Source: Pseudobdellovibrionaceae bacterium (GTDB taxonomy: Bacteria > Bdellovibrionota > Bdellovibrionia > Bdellovibrionales > Bdellovibrionaceae). Taken from it: a stretch of 64,000 nt of DNA. Numbering within the stretch: the stretch's first letter is position 1; every line of letters starts with the position of its first letter. The translations under genes and the position numbers were made by a program. Under the pieces are notes generated by a model. That model was given only the letters and a program-made list of their open reading frames with translations. It had not been told where the DNA came from and did not search any database. Of this stretch, positions 19,789 to 30,800 are shown piece by piece. The stretch spans positions 744,001 through 808,000 of the forward strand of contig JAHBUV010000001.1 of assembly GCA_019637915.1 (NCBI GenBank), read 5' to 3'.

Positions 19789-20433
19789 TCAACGAGGGCT
19801 CGCGGCCTCGTTTTGCGCCCTCTGCACGCGTTCCCGCAGGGTTTTCAGCAGAAAAGGGTCGGTGTTCGGCTCGCTTTCCAGTTGTTTCAGCAGGATCTCC
19901 CCGAAATGGATGTCACCCGACTCGTTGGACAGACGGGTCGCCAGCGCGAAGTACCACGGCGGCCCGCCCGCCTCGCCGGCCATCTTCAGCAGCCGCGCGG
20001 CCTTGGGTTTGTCCTTCTCTTCATAGAGGGCATGGTAAGCGGCGCGGGAAAGAAGCGGCCAGTCTTTGGGGAAACGCCCGACGCCTTTATCGAAAATCTT
20101 GCTGGCGCCGGGAAAGTCGTTCACCAGCACCGTCAGGGCCAGACCGCCCGTGGCGTAAGGCATGCGGAAGTGGGGGGCCAGGTCGGTGATCGTGTCGAGC
20201 ATGTGGTAGAGCCAGCCGGAGGATTGGCAGGTTTGCTTGGCGATTTCGTTTTCGCAGTAGTCAAAATCCTGCACGGCCCGCAGCCAGAGCATGTCGGCCG
20301 TGTGCTCTTTGAAGCCGAAGGTGAGATGCTGGATTTGCGGCGGGGTCATGTAAGGGATGCGCGGGCGCGGGCGGCCGGGCTCGAGGAGGGAGATCGAGGC
20401 GGCGAGGATCGCGATGGCTCCCACCAGGGTCAT
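19789..20433 (-). CDS. Membrane-anchored helical-repeat protein downstream of pilin
   Basis: About 214 residues. A hydrophobic N-terminal stretch (MTLVGAIAILAASISLLEPG) looks like a signal anchor, followed by helical, TPR-like segments such as DFPGASKIFDKGVGRFPKDWPL and LLSRAAYHALYEEKDKPKAARLL. I do not recognise a named family. The ATG at 20433 lies just after the intrinsic terminator of pilA; an earlier in-frame ATG at 20514 would start inside the end of pilA and translate through the terminator hairpin, so it is disfavoured. Its position suggests a pilus-related role, unproven. Confidence 0.6.
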   Translation of the reverse strand: MTLVGAIAILAASISLLEPGRPRPRIPYMTPPQIQHLTFGFKEHTADMLWLRAVQDFDYCENEIAKQTCQSSGWLYHMLDTITDLAPHFRMPYATGGLALTVLVNDFPGASKIFDKGVGRFPKDWPLLSRAAYHALYEEKDKPKAARLLKMAGEAGGPPWYFALATRLSNESGDIHFGEILLKQLESEPNTDPFLLKTLRERVQRAQNEAASPR

Positions 20434-20442
20434 GGGCCAAAG

Positions 20443-20474
20443 AAAAAACCCAGGCAGAAGACTGCCCGGGTTTT
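20443..20474 (-). terminator. Intrinsic terminator after the pilin gene
   Basis: On the minus strand AAAACCC and GGGTTTT enclose a second stem GGCAG/CTGCC with an aaga-type loop and one mismatch, followed by a run of T residues. It ends the pilA transcript. Confidence 0.8.
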
Positions 20475-20500
20475 GCAGAACTTGTGACTTCGAATTGAGA

Positions 20501-21055
20501 CTATTGGGTCCCATCAGAGGTGTTGGCCAAGACTTTATTGTTGTTGATGGTCCAACGATCGATATTGTTCGTGCTTGAGGCAATTCGACCGGCGCTAGCG
20601 GCCGTGAAAGCCGCAGCACCCGAGTTGCAGTTCACGGTATCGCCTGTAATCGTTTGGTTACCATCCGCCAGCACGACGCAGCTACCGTTTGTGGGAATAG
20701 CTGAACCGACTGTACAAACAGACACGGAGTTTTGAGCAGCAGTCGCTGTCGGGTTTCGAGGATAACCAAAGTTAATGACAGGGCATACAGGAGACGTTTG
20801 GAAGCCCACGTTATATCTCATCTTACCTTCAGGACGATAACCGATGGTCTCAAAGCGTGAGTCATAGATATTGAACTCAGCAAAGAAAGCCTTGTTCGCC
20901 GTGTAGATCGAAGCCAGATTGGTCTTCGCTTCCGACTGACGGGCTTTCGCCATGTATTTGTTGATCGACGGGATCGCGATTGCCGACAAGATCCCGATGA
21001 TGGCGACAACCACCATGAGCTCGACAAGCGAGAAACCCTTGTTATTACGTACCAC
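20501..21055 (-). CDS. pilA: Type IV pilin, PilA-like
   Basis: A 184-residue prepilin. The leader MVRNNKG is cut by prepilin peptidase at the glycine before FSLVELMVVVAIIGILSAIAIPSINKY, cited here by its FSLVELMVVVAIIGILSAIA core with the glutamate at position +5. The C-terminal domain has four cysteines that could form two disulfides, and is rich in Ala, Ser, Thr and Asn as in major pilins. The start is GTG behind GGAGG. The gene is monocistronic or has a partial read-through into the anchored protein; a strong terminator follows. It is divergent from clpS. Confidence 0.9.
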   Translation of the reverse strand: MVRNNKGFSLVELMVVVAIIGILSAIAIPSINKYMAKARQSEAKTNLASIYTANKAFFAEFNIYDSRFETIGYRPEGKMRYNVGFQTSPVCPVINFGYPRNPTATAAQNSVSVCTVGSAIPTNGSCVVLADGNQTITGDTVNCNSGAAAFTAASAGRIASSTNNIDRWTINNNKVLANTSDGTQ

Positions 21056-21135
21056 AGTGAACCTCCGTGTGGGGTTATGCTAATGTTTTTGGGAACACTG
21101 TTAGTCTGCATGAAGCGACCCCACCCCGCAAGGAC

Positions 21136-21180
21136 TTCTCAAAGTGAGATGGATGCTGTTATGATCGTTCTGTGCGATCA
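21136..21180 (+). promoter_or_regulatory. Candidate clpS promoter with overlapping inverted repeat
   Basis: TTCTCA (21136-21141) and TATGAT (21160-21165) are 18 bases apart, a fair match to a vegetative promoter. A 6-base inverted repeat TGATCG-N7-CGATCA (21162-21180) overlaps the -10 element and the expected start point, so a regulator could bind there. It sits in the divergent pilA-clpS gap. Confidence 0.4.
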
Positions 21181-21254
21181 GGACCAACATCGTGCACTTG
21201 GTTTTCAGGGATTGGACCAAATGTGAGCCCGCGCAATTCTCGGGATGGAGAAAC

Positions 21255-21584
21255 ATGACTGGCGACAAGAAAAACTTGCCCGATTTAAGCCCCGACGGAG
21301 ACAGTTCCGTCCAGACCCTGCCTCGGGTCGAAACGCCGAAGATGTACGTCGTTCTGTTGTTGAACGATGATTACACCCCGATGGATTTCGTCATTTTGAT
21401 CCTCCGCCGCTTCTTCGGGAAGAGCGAGGAGGAGGCCGCCCGGATCATGCTGGACGTTCACAAGAAAGGCTCCGGCGTCGCCGGGGTCTACACTCTGGAA
21501 GTGGCGGAAATGAAGGTCATGCAGGTGAATCAGTTCTCGCGCATGAACCAGCACCCGCTGAAATCCACCCTCGAGGAGGCTTAA
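21255..21584 (+). CDS. clpS: ATP-dependent Clp protease adaptor ClpS
   Basis: A 109-residue adaptor that binds N-degron proteins and delivers them to ClpAP. Core motifs are VLLLNDDYTPMDFV, the substrate-pocket region, GVAGVYTLEVAEMKV and the histidine-containing H of DVHKKGSGVAG. The N-terminal extension is flexible, as usual. The ATG at 21255 follows GGAG. It is separated by one base from clpA in a clear operon. Confidence 0.96.
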   Translation: MTGDKKNLPDLSPDGDSSVQTLPRVETPKMYVVLLLNDDYTPMDFVILILRRFFGKSEEEAARIMLDVHKKGSGVAGVYTLEVAEMKVMQVNQFSRMNQHPLKSTLEEA

Positions 21585-21585
21585 G

Positions 21586-23892
<2,307 letters not shown>

Positions 23893-23950
23893 TTCCATTG
23901 ACAAAATCGCCGCAGGCCTCAAATTAGAAAGCAGAAGGAGGGCCTTCACG

Positions 23951-24862
23951 ATGGCCTTTTTGAAGCGGATCAGTTTGTTCTTGCTCACGAACCTGTTGGT
24001 GATGGTCACGATCGGCGTCATTTGGAGCCTGATCAGCGCCTACTTCCTGCCGAGCCTCAACAGCCACATCGCCACGCTGATGCTGTTCAGTCTGGTGCTG
24101 GGGATGACCGGTTCTTTCGTTTCGCTTTTGTTGTCGCGTTGGATGGCGAAGACCATGCACGGCGTGCAGGTCATCGACCCCAACACCGCGCAACCGGAAA
24201 TGCGCTGGCTGGTGAGCAAAGTCCATGAGTACGCCCGCCAGGCCCAGCTGCCGGCCATGCCGGAAGTCGGGATTTACGAATCCGACGACGTCAACGCCTT
24301 CGCCACGGGCCCGAGCAAATCGCGCTCGCTGGTGGCCGTGTCGACGGGCCTGCTCCGCCGCATGAGCCGCGAGGAGGCCGAAGGCGTGCTCGGGCACGAA
24401 GTGGCCCACATCGCCAACGGCGACATGGTGACGATGACCCTGATCCAGGGGATCGTGAACACCTTCGCGTTCTTCTTCTCGCGCCTGCTCGCGTCGGTGA
24501 TCGCCTCCAATGTCGAGGAGCGCAACCGTCCCCTGGTCCAGATGCTGGTGACGATCGTGGGCGATATCGCCTTCACGATGTTGGGCAGCATCGTCGTGGC
24601 CTGGTTCTCGCGCCGTCGCGAATTCCGCGCCGACCGCGGCGGTGCCCAGTACGCCGGCCGCCAGAACATGATCAATGCTCTCCGTCGCCTGCAAAGCGTG
24701 TACGAACGCCCCGAGGCCGAAGAGGGCGGACGTGACGCCTTGGCGGCGCTGAAGATCTCGCACCGCGAACCCGGCGGGCTCATGGCCTTGTTCATGACCC
24801 ACCCGCCGCTGGAAGTGCGCATCGAGGCTTTGCAGCAGATGCGCATGTCGGCCCCCGTCTAA
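23951..24862 (+). CDS. htpX: Membrane zinc protease HtpX
   Basis: A 303-residue M48 membrane protease that degrades misfolded membrane proteins. Two N-terminal membrane segments are followed by the zinc motif LGHEVAHIANGDMV (HExxH), then two more membrane segments and the third ligand in EFRADRGGAQYAG. The C-terminus MTHPPLEVRIEAL is diagnostic of HtpX. An AAGGAGG ribosome site precedes the ATG. It follows clpA after 58 bases, so it may have its own promoter or share the transcript, forming a proteolysis cluster. Confidence 0.96.
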   Translation: MAFLKRISLFLLTNLLVMVTIGVIWSLISAYFLPSLNSHIATLMLFSLVLGMTGSFVSLLLSRWMAKTMHGVQVIDPNTAQPEMRWLVSKVHEYARQAQLPAMPEVGIYESDDVNAFATGPSKSRSLVAVSTGLLRRMSREEAEGVLGHEVAHIANGDMVTMTLIQGIVNTFAFFFSRLLASVIASNVEERNRPLVQMLVTIVGDIAFTMLGSIVVAWFSRRREFRADRGGAQYAGRQNMINALRRLQSVYERPEAEEGGRDALAALKISHREPGGLMALFMTHPPLEVRIEALQQMRMSAPV

Positions 24863-24902
24863 AGGAGGGGCCGCTCCCGTCCCTGCCGGAGAATCCGAAT
24901 TT

Positions 24903-24930
24903 AAGCCTCGCTCTGCGGGGCTTTTCTTTT
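24903..24930 (+). terminator. Intrinsic terminator after htpX
   Basis: AAGCCTCGC and GCGGGGCTT form a 9-base stem with one G-T wobble and a TCT loop, followed by TTTTCTTTT. Confidence 0.85.
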
Positions 24931-24944
24931 TATGATTGAGGTCG

Positions 24945-27098
24945 ATGTTTTGGCGCGCCACCGCCTTCGCGGCCTTTTGCCTGATCCTGAGCTGTGCCCA
25001 CCTGCTGCGGCAGGAGGGGCGCGTCGATTACAATCTGCTGCCGCCTTCGCCCAAGGATCTGGCGCAGAATCCGGATTCGCCCAACGTGCGCTGGTGGAAG
25101 GCCTTCAAAGAGGCGGAAAACGCCGTGGCCCGGGGTGATCGCGAAGCTGCCTGCCAGGGACATCGTCAGCTCTTGCCGGAGGAACGTTTCCCTTTGCGCG
25201 ATCTCGTGGTGCTGCGGGCCCGAGAACTCTGCGTGCAGGTCGACGATCTGCCGCCCGCTTCCTCTTTGAACGCCAACTCCCTGGCGTGGTTCGAGGAAAG
25301 CTTCGTGCGCGGCCGCCAGAATCATTTCGCGCAACTGAGCACGGATGAAAAGATCCAGCTGCTGTGGGACCAGGCCCGGCTGGAGAAAAACGATCGTCGG
25401 CGCGAGGCCGCTTTGGCCGAAGCTTTGTCCTGGGCCGAAAAAGGCGGCGACGCCGAACGGATCAGCGAGGCCCGGGCGCGCCTGTGGAAAAACTCGCCGC
25501 GCCTGATGCCCTCGCCCGCACCGAAGGATCTGCCGGCGGTGATCAATGATCTGCGCCGGAACCGCGAGTTCTCGCGGGCCGTGGAGATGGAACGCCGGCG
25601 TTTGAAAAAACGTCCCGGCGCGGACGAGCGCTTCGTGATCCTGAAAAACATCCGCCAGACCTGGAAGGTCGCCCAGCAGAAAAACAAAATGATCGAGGCC
25701 ACGACGGAGCTGGTGAACTTCGCCCGCGATGATTTCAAAAAGAATCATCGCCAGGGCCGCAAAGACCCCGGCACGGCGAAACGCCTCTTGGAGGCGCGCA
25801 CTTTGTATGCCCGCACCCTGTGGACGGAGGACCGACGCCATCTGGCGCTGAAGGCCTTGGCCGACGCCCGGCGCGAGCTGAAGGGCGTGATCAGCCTGGA
25901 GGAAGTGCATTTCCTTTTCGGCCGCATGGATGAGGAGATCGGACGCTTCCCCGAGGCCATCGCCCACTACGACAATGCCCTCGCCGAGCGCCCGCTGACG
26001 CCGGGATTGAAAGACCGCATCTCGTGGGCGCGGGCCTGGATCCTGCACAAGCTGGGACGTTCGGAGCAGGCGGTGGCGGCCTTTCAGACCCTGGCCGACA
26101 ACGCCAAAGAGGTTTCCGACAAATCCCGCGCGCTGTTCTGGAAATCGCGCCACCTGAAAGACGCGAACGAACGGCAGACCTTGCTGCGCCAGGTGCGCGA
26201 CGAGGACCCGCTCGGTTACTACGGCATGATGGCCTCGCGGGATCTGAAGGAGCCTCTGGCGCCCATTCAGAGCGGCGCCTCGACGACGGATCTGTCCCTG
26301 TGGCTGTCGTCGGACTTGAGCACCCCCACCGTGGTGACCGCCGAGTGGATGATCTCTCTGGACTGGCACGAGGGATTGGCCCGCGTCCTGGACAATCTGC
26401 AGCAGGAGGCCCGTCAGAAAAACCAGACCGGCACGGACACCTGGTTGCGCCTGGCTTCGGCCTACGCGCGCGGCGGGGAATACCTGCCGCTGTTTTCGCT
26501 GATGAACAGCCTGCCCGCGGACCTGCGCGACCGTCTGCTGAAAGAACGGCCCGAACTGCTCTTTCCCCGCCCCTGGCTGGGCGAGGTGGAATCCGCCGGG
26601 CAGGCGGCGAGCATCCCGCCCGAGCTGATTTACGCGATCATGCGCCAGGAGTCGGCGTTCAATCCCCGGGCCCGCAGCCATGCGGAGGCTTACGGGCTGA
26701 TGCAGCTCCTGCCCTCCATCGCGTCGTCACTGGCGAAGGAAAACAAGATCCCCATGAAAAGCCCCGAGGATCTGTACGAGCCCGAGACATCGATCCGCCT
26801 GGGGGCTTTCGAGCTGCGCCGCCAGTTCGACCGCTGGAAAGGCCGCTGGATCCCGGCGGTGGCCAGTTACAACGCCAATCAGGCGGCCGTGCGCGGCTGG
26901 CTGAAAAGCCGTCACCGCGAGGACCCGGTCGAGTTCATCGAAGAGATCCCCTATGATGAAACCCGCGGCTACGTGAAGCTCGTCATGCGCAATCAGGTGT
27001 TTTACCAGCGTTTGCTGTCGGCCCTGCCCACGGAATTCCCGGAAAATTGTCTCAATTTGTTCCAGGACCCCGCCCAAGGCACGGCGGATGCCCGCTGA
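24945..27098 (+). CDS. Soluble lytic murein transglycosylase-type lipoprotein
   Basis: A 717-residue periplasmic lytic transglycosylase like Slt70. The signal peptide ends in LILSC, a plausible lipobox, so the protein may be lipid-anchored. A long alpha-superhelical region follows. The C-terminal catalytic domain (last 160 residues) has IMRQESAFNPRARS with the catalytic glutamate near residue 569, then AYGLMQLLPSIA and the VASYNANQAAVRGW motif. It cleaves glycan strands to anhydro-muropeptides. The ATG at 24945 follows GAGG; a TTG nine bases upstream is also possible. It is in a probable operon with the GspN-like gene. Confidence 0.88.
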   Translation: MFWRATAFAAFCLILSCAHLLRQEGRVDYNLLPPSPKDLAQNPDSPNVRWWKAFKEAENAVARGDREAACQGHRQLLPEERFPLRDLVVLRARELCVQVDDLPPASSLNANSLAWFEESFVRGRQNHFAQLSTDEKIQLLWDQARLEKNDRRREAALAEALSWAEKGGDAERISEARARLWKNSPRLMPSPAPKDLPAVINDLRRNREFSRAVEMERRRLKKRPGADERFVILKNIRQTWKVAQQKNKMIEATTELVNFARDDFKKNHRQGRKDPGTAKRLLEARTLYARTLWTEDRRHLALKALADARRELKGVISLEEVHFLFGRMDEEIGRFPEAIAHYDNALAERPLTPGLKDRISWARAWILHKLGRSEQAVAAFQTLADNAKEVSDKSRALFWKSRHLKDANERQTLLRQVRDEDPLGYYGMMASRDLKEPLAPIQSGASTTDLSLWLSSDLSTPTVVTAEWMISLDWHEGLARVLDNLQQEARQKNQTGTDTWLRLASAYARGGEYLPLFSLMNSLPADLRDRLLKERPELLFPRPWLGEVESAGQAASIPPELIYAIMRQESAFNPRARSHAEAYGLMQLLPSIASSLAKENKIPMKSPEDLYEPETSIRLGAFELRRQFDRWKGRWIPAVASYNANQAAVRGWLKSRHREDPVEFIEEIPYDETRGYVKLVMRNQVFYQRLLSALPTEFPENCLNLFQDPAQGTADAR

Positions 27099-27139
27099 TT
27101 CATCAACTTTCTCCGTGATTGGGCCGATTGATCCCTGTG

Positions 27140-28600
27140 ATGAAGCGTTTTTTCAATCGACGTTTGTTCCTGGCCTTGTTCGCGAGCCTTCTGATCGCGG
27201 CGCCCGCGGCGTTGATGCTGACGCCGTGGCCTTTGCCCCTGCTGGCGGGCTTTCTCGCGCCGTCGGGCGTGATCATTGAAGAACCGCAAGGCTCGCTGTG
27301 GGCGGGCTTGAGCGCGCGCGAAGTGCGTCTGGAGCGCCCGGGATTGTCCTGGCAATGGCGCGAGGCGCGCTTCGCCCTGGACCATGAGCTTCTGCTGAAT
27401 GAGCAGAAAGTGGTCTTCCAGGACTGGCAGGCGGCCTCGGGGTCCTTGCGGCTGGAGCAGGTCACGCTCGAGCTCACGGATTTGAGGATGCAATCCCTGG
27501 ACTGGCGGCCGGAGGGCGTGTTTTACGCCCGTCAATTTCAAGCTTCAACTCCGAAGGGCTCGTTTGAAATGCCCTCTTTGCGCAGCGATCCCCCGCCTTT
27601 CCAGGCGGAGATCGCGGCCCTGAACGGGCAGTTGCGCGTGGTCTCGGACGCGGATCAGTTGCTTTTGAATCTGCATGGTTTGCAGGTGCAGCCCCTGGTG
27701 GCCGCGGCCCCGCCCATCACCCTGGATCAGGTGGAATTGCGTTTGCCCCGCCAAGTGCAGCTGACGCCGGAGTTCGCCCGTCAGGCGCTGGAGCAGCTGA
27801 TGAAAAACCCGGGACGGGCCACGCTGCGCCTGCCGACGCGTTCGCTCAGCTATGATCTGGCCTGCTCTTGCTTCCGCGACGAAAAAGGTGAATTCCACCT
27901 GAAGCTCGCGGAAGCGCCGACTTTGTTCACGCTGACCTTGGATGAGTACCGTCGCGAACCCGAGGTGCAGGCGGATGAGGAGCTTCTGAGCGGCCTGATC
28001 TGGAGCAAGACCTGGCCGGAGCTTTCGGAAGAGGAAAAAACCCAGCTCAGCGCCTGGAAAGAGCATGTGCGTTTCGAGCGTCCGGAGCCCCTGCCGGTGG
28101 CGGAGAAGACTTTCCTCGATGACTACCGTCTCCTGCAGAAAGTCAGCAAGGACAGGGATCTTTCGCGTCTTTTCACGCGCATCAAAAAATCCGCCCGCGG
28201 CGGGGCGCCGGCGGAGGTCTTGTACTTCGCGAGCCTCCTGACCGTGATGGGCACGGATTGCGAGATGGCGAGTCCCTGGCTCGCGGAACTCACGGCGATG
28301 GCGACGACGCCCGCCCTGCAGGCGAAGACCTTCTCGTTGCTCGCGCAGTGCGAGAAGGACCCGGTCTTGAAAAGAAAGCTTTTGGAAACGGCGAACATTT
28401 ACGCCCCCCGCGATCAGGTCATCAAGGGTTTCCTGCTGAGTTCGATGCTGACGGGCAAGGACGCGAAAAAACACGTGCGCACGGCGAAGCGTTTCCTCCA
28501 TGGCAAGGACCTGGAGCCGGAGGCGGCCCTGCCGGTGAAGAACGCCCTTTTGCGCATGCAGGGCGAGTCACGCGCGCCGGCCTCCCAGAAGCGCCCATGA
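27140..28600 (+). CDS. GspN-like membrane-anchored protein
   Basis: A 486-residue protein with one N-terminal membrane segment (RRLFLALFASLLIAAPAALM). The following 170 residues are beta-rich, and the segment LAPSGVIIEEPQGSLWAGLSA resembles type II secretion protein N. The second half is helical, with DLSRLFTRIKKS and an MGTDCEMASPWLAEL stretch. I have no firm family. Its placement directly after the lytic transglycosylase, 41 bases apart, suggests a cell-envelope role. No clear Shine-Dalgarno precedes the ATG at 27140; a TTG at 27119 is an alternative. Confidence 0.6.
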   Translation: MKRFFNRRLFLALFASLLIAAPAALMLTPWPLPLLAGFLAPSGVIIEEPQGSLWAGLSAREVRLERPGLSWQWREARFALDHELLLNEQKVVFQDWQAASGSLRLEQVTLELTDLRMQSLDWRPEGVFYARQFQASTPKGSFEMPSLRSDPPPFQAEIAALNGQLRVVSDADQLLLNLHGLQVQPLVAAAPPITLDQVELRLPRQVQLTPEFARQALEQLMKNPGRATLRLPTRSLSYDLACSCFRDEKGEFHLKLAEAPTLFTLTLDEYRREPEVQADEELLSGLIWSKTWPELSEEEKTQLSAWKEHVRFERPEPLPVAEKTFLDDYRLLQKVSKDRDLSRLFTRIKKSARGGAPAEVLYFASLLTVMGTDCEMASPWLAELTAMATTPALQAKTFSLLAQCEKDPVLKRKLLETANIYAPRDQVIKGFLLSSMLTGKDAKKHVRTAKRFLHGKDLEPEAALPVKNALLRMQGESRAPASQKRP

Positions 28601-28608
28601 TTTCGACA

Positions 28609-28628
28609 GTCCCGCGGTTTTCCCTGCG
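28609..28628. other. Hairpin in the gap before the subtilase gene
   Basis: CCCGC and GCGGG pair across a 10-base loop in the 109-base gap between the GspN-like gene and the subtilase. No T-run follows, so it is at best a weak terminator. Confidence 0.3.
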
Positions 28629-28709
28629 GGATTCTCAAACCGGGACGGTCCGGATTCATTAAGCCGCCCCCCTGAAAATCCGATAGGAAAAGACGAGCGA
28701 GGAGAGAGC

Positions 28710-30134
28710 ATGCGACCTTGGCACGTCATTTTCGGTTTGAGCGGATTCTTCATTTTGTTCTTCGCGGGCCTCGCGACCTGGTTCACCTTTGACGGCCAGT
28801 GGAATTCCGACCAGTTCTCGCCGTCGCGTTCGCAGAGCTCCACCTACCGCCCGGGCAAGGACAACCGCTCTTTGGAAAAATCCGAGATCACGACGAAGAT
28901 GAACGAGGTGCCGGACGAACCCAGCGCCTTGTTCAACGACCCGGCCATCAACCAGGCCTGGGGCCTGAAAAAAGCCGACGCCGCCCGCGCCTGGTCGGTC
29001 TCCAAAGGCAGCCGTGACATCAACGTCTGCGTGATCGACACCGGCATCGACATCCGTCACGAGGACATCGCGCAGAACCTGTGGAGGAACCCGGGTGAAA
29101 GCGGCTTGGACTCCAAGGGTCGCGACAAGTGCTCGAACGGCATCGACGACGACGGCAACGGCCACATCGACGACTGCTACGGCTGGAACTTCGTGTCCAA
29201 CAACAACAACCTGACGGACAACCACGGTCACGGCACGCACATCGCCGGCATCATCGGGGCCGAGGCCGGGAACGGCAAGGGCATTTCCGGGATCTCGCCG
29301 CAGGTGAGCCTGATGATCCTGAAATATTATGATCCGAAGGTCCCGAACACGGACAACCTGAAGAACACGATCGCCGCGATCCGCTATTGCGTGAAGATGG
29401 GCGCCCACATCATCAATTATTCCGGGGGTGGCACGGAGTACTCGCAGGACGAGCACGACGCCGTGGCCGAGGCCGAACGCAAGGGGATCCTTTTCGTCGC
29501 GGCGGCCGGCAACGAGCGCTCGAACTCGGACCAGCACCACTACTACCCGGCTGACTACAAACTGAAGAACATCATCTCGGTGACGGCGATCGACCCCAGC
29601 ACGCAGGTGCTGTCCTCGAGCAACTACGGCATCGAGACGGTGGACATCGCGGCCCCGGGCCAGAACATCCTGTCCACCCTGCCCGGCAACTCTTACGGCT
29701 TCATGACGGGCACCTCGCAGGCCACGGCCTTCGTGACGGGGGCGGCGGCCCTGATCATGGCGCACAAGCAGTCCTTCAAGGCGGAGGACGTGAAAAAGTA
29801 CGTCCTGTCGACGGGCGACGCGATGACGAGTTTGGCCAGCAAGACGCGCACGTCGCGCCAGCTGAACCTGTACAAGTCGCTGACGATCCTGGATTCCGGC
29901 GTCGGCGCCTCGGGCGTGGTGGCAATCCCGAAGCAAGAGCAATTCACCGTGGACGGCATCTCCGATCCGGGCATGGCCGGCGGCAACGCCCGCGGGGCCG
30001 CCGCGGAAAACCGCGCCAACAGCGGTTTCGCCCAATTCGGCCGGAGCCTGATCAACGCGATCGAGAAGGGCGACAAAAAGGTGAAGCCGAGCAAGCTCGG
30101 CAGCGGCGGCGGCGCGGAGCCGGTGGGGAATTGA
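28710..30134 (+). CDS. S8 family serine peptidase (subtilisin-like)
   Basis: A 474-residue secreted or membrane-anchored subtilase. An N-terminal hydrophobic stretch (residues 6-25) anchors or exports it. The catalytic triad is D110 in VCVIDTGID, H174 in NHGHGTHIAG and S336 in FMTGTSQATAFV, with the oxyanion asparagine N268 in VAAAGNE. A calcium-site-like insert CSNGIDDDGNGHIDD lies between Asp and His. The C-terminal 100 residues are glycine-, lysine- and alanine-rich and look disordered. The start follows GAGGAG. Mature enzyme probably degrades proteins outside the cytoplasm, fitting the many proteases in the window. Confidence 0.92.
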   Translation: MRPWHVIFGLSGFFILFFAGLATWFTFDGQWNSDQFSPSRSQSSTYRPGKDNRSLEKSEITTKMNEVPDEPSALFNDPAINQAWGLKKADAARAWSVSKGSRDINVCVIDTGIDIRHEDIAQNLWRNPGESGLDSKGRDKCSNGIDDDGNGHIDDCYGWNFVSNNNNLTDNHGHGTHIAGIIGAEAGNGKGISGISPQVSLMILKYYDPKVPNTDNLKNTIAAIRYCVKMGAHIINYSGGGTEYSQDEHDAVAEAERKGILFVAAAGNERSNSDQHHYYPADYKLKNIISVTAIDPSTQVLSSSNYGIETVDIAAPGQNILSTLPGNSYGFMTGTSQATAFVTGAAALIMAHKQSFKAEDVKKYVLSTGDAMTSLASKTRTSRQLNLYKSLTILDSGVGASGVVAIPKQEQFTVDGISDPGMAGGNARGAAAENRANSGFAQFGRSLINAIEKGDKKVKPSKLGSGGGAEPVGN

Positions 30135-30160
30135 GCGCGGACTTATTTCGCGTTCCTCAA

Positions 30161-30475
30161 TCAGGCCGCAAGAGCCCGAATCACGGCTGAAATGGTTGCC
30201 AACTCCGGATTGAATTTCTTGTTTGGATCCATCAAATCATAAAGCGTGCGTCGCCCGATCCCCGCCTTTTTGGCGACCTCGGATTTATTCACCGTCATCA
30301 GGTGCGCGATCAAAACCTCCCGGAAGGCGCTCATATCGTTTGTTTTGATACAGTCCAGAAGGGTCTCAGCCACGAGAGCGGAATTTTTGAGCTCTTTACT
30401 CGTGAAAGGCTCGTACACCAGCAAGGATTTCTTCCCTGATTTTTTTTGCTTTTTTGATGTCCCGGCTTTGGCCAT
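30161..30475 (-). CDS. HigA-like antitoxin with HTH domain
   Basis: A 104-residue DNA-binding antitoxin. The C-terminal helix-turn-helix is SEVAKKAGIGRRTLYDLMDPN, typical of addiction-module antidote proteins. The N-terminal half has a basic, lysine-rich stretch before YEPFTSKEL and a short acidic part that would bind the toxin. The ATG at 30475 follows GGAGG. The gene overlaps the upstream toxin gene by 80 bases, giving the toxin-first order of HigBA. It likely represses its own promoter at the palindrome upstream of the toxin. Lower GC than the flanks suggests recent arrival. Confidence 0.8.
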   Translation of the reverse strand: MAKAGTSKKQKKSGKKSLLVYEPFTSKELKNSALVAETLLDCIKTNDMSAFREVLIAHLMTVNKSEVAKKAGIGRRTLYDLMDPNKKFNPELATISAVIRALAA

Positions 30476-30701
30476 TTTTATTACCTCCGTCAAGTGCCAC
30501 AACGACTGATCGGTCCCAGAAAAAACAATAGACGCGAATCCCGTTCTTCCAGCGAAGCTCGAGCAGGCCCTCAAAACGCTTACAGTCACCGAAATGGCCC
30601 AAGCTCAAAAGATCCAGTCGAGATCTGACCAAACTCCTCGTTTTCGGCATTTGCTCCTGAAGCCAATGTTCAAATTCCTCAGTCAGGATAATTTTGAACA
30701 A
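30396..30701 (-). CDS. RelE/HigB-family toxin
   Basis: A 101-residue toxin of the phage-derived RelE/ParE/HigB type. The pattern EFEHWLQEQMP, then RLDLLSLGHFGDCKRFEGLLELRWKNGIRVYCFF, cited here by its LSLGHFGD and LELRW cores, and the C-terminal DIKKAKKIREE match this group. It would cleave mRNA at the ribosome or block gyrase in the ParE sense; the HigB group cleaves mRNA. The start is a TTG behind GAGG. It is the first gene of the pair and partly overlaps the antitoxin. Confidence 0.82.
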   Translation of the reverse strand: MFKIILTEEFEHWLQEQMPKTRSLVRSRLDLLSLGHFGDCKRFEGLLELRWKNGIRVYCFFWDRSVVVALDGGNKNGQSRDIKKAKKIREEILAGVRAFHE

Positions 30702-30717
30702 GAAAACCTCATTTCAA

Positions 30718-30746
30718 ATTGTGCGGTATATTGCACAATTAGTCAA
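30718..30746 (-). promoter_or_regulatory. HigBA promoter with operator between -35 and -10
   Basis: On the minus strand TTGACT (30741-30746) and CACAAT (30718-30723) are 17 bases apart, a fair sigma-70 promoter. Between and partly over the -10 is the perfect inverted repeat TTGTGC-N8-GCACAA (30719-30738). The toxin start is about 17 bases downstream. This is the expected autoregulation site for the HigA antitoxin. Confidence 0.65.
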
Positions 30747-30800
30747 GATATAATGAATGGGGGCCGGCTCATGGGGGCGCCATTCAAAAGAGAGGCCTTT

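Noticed and set aside
23898-23926. TTGACA before htpX as a -35 element
   Set aside because: No acceptable -10 hexamer lies 16-18 bases downstream; the best is at 15 bases with 4 of 6 matches.
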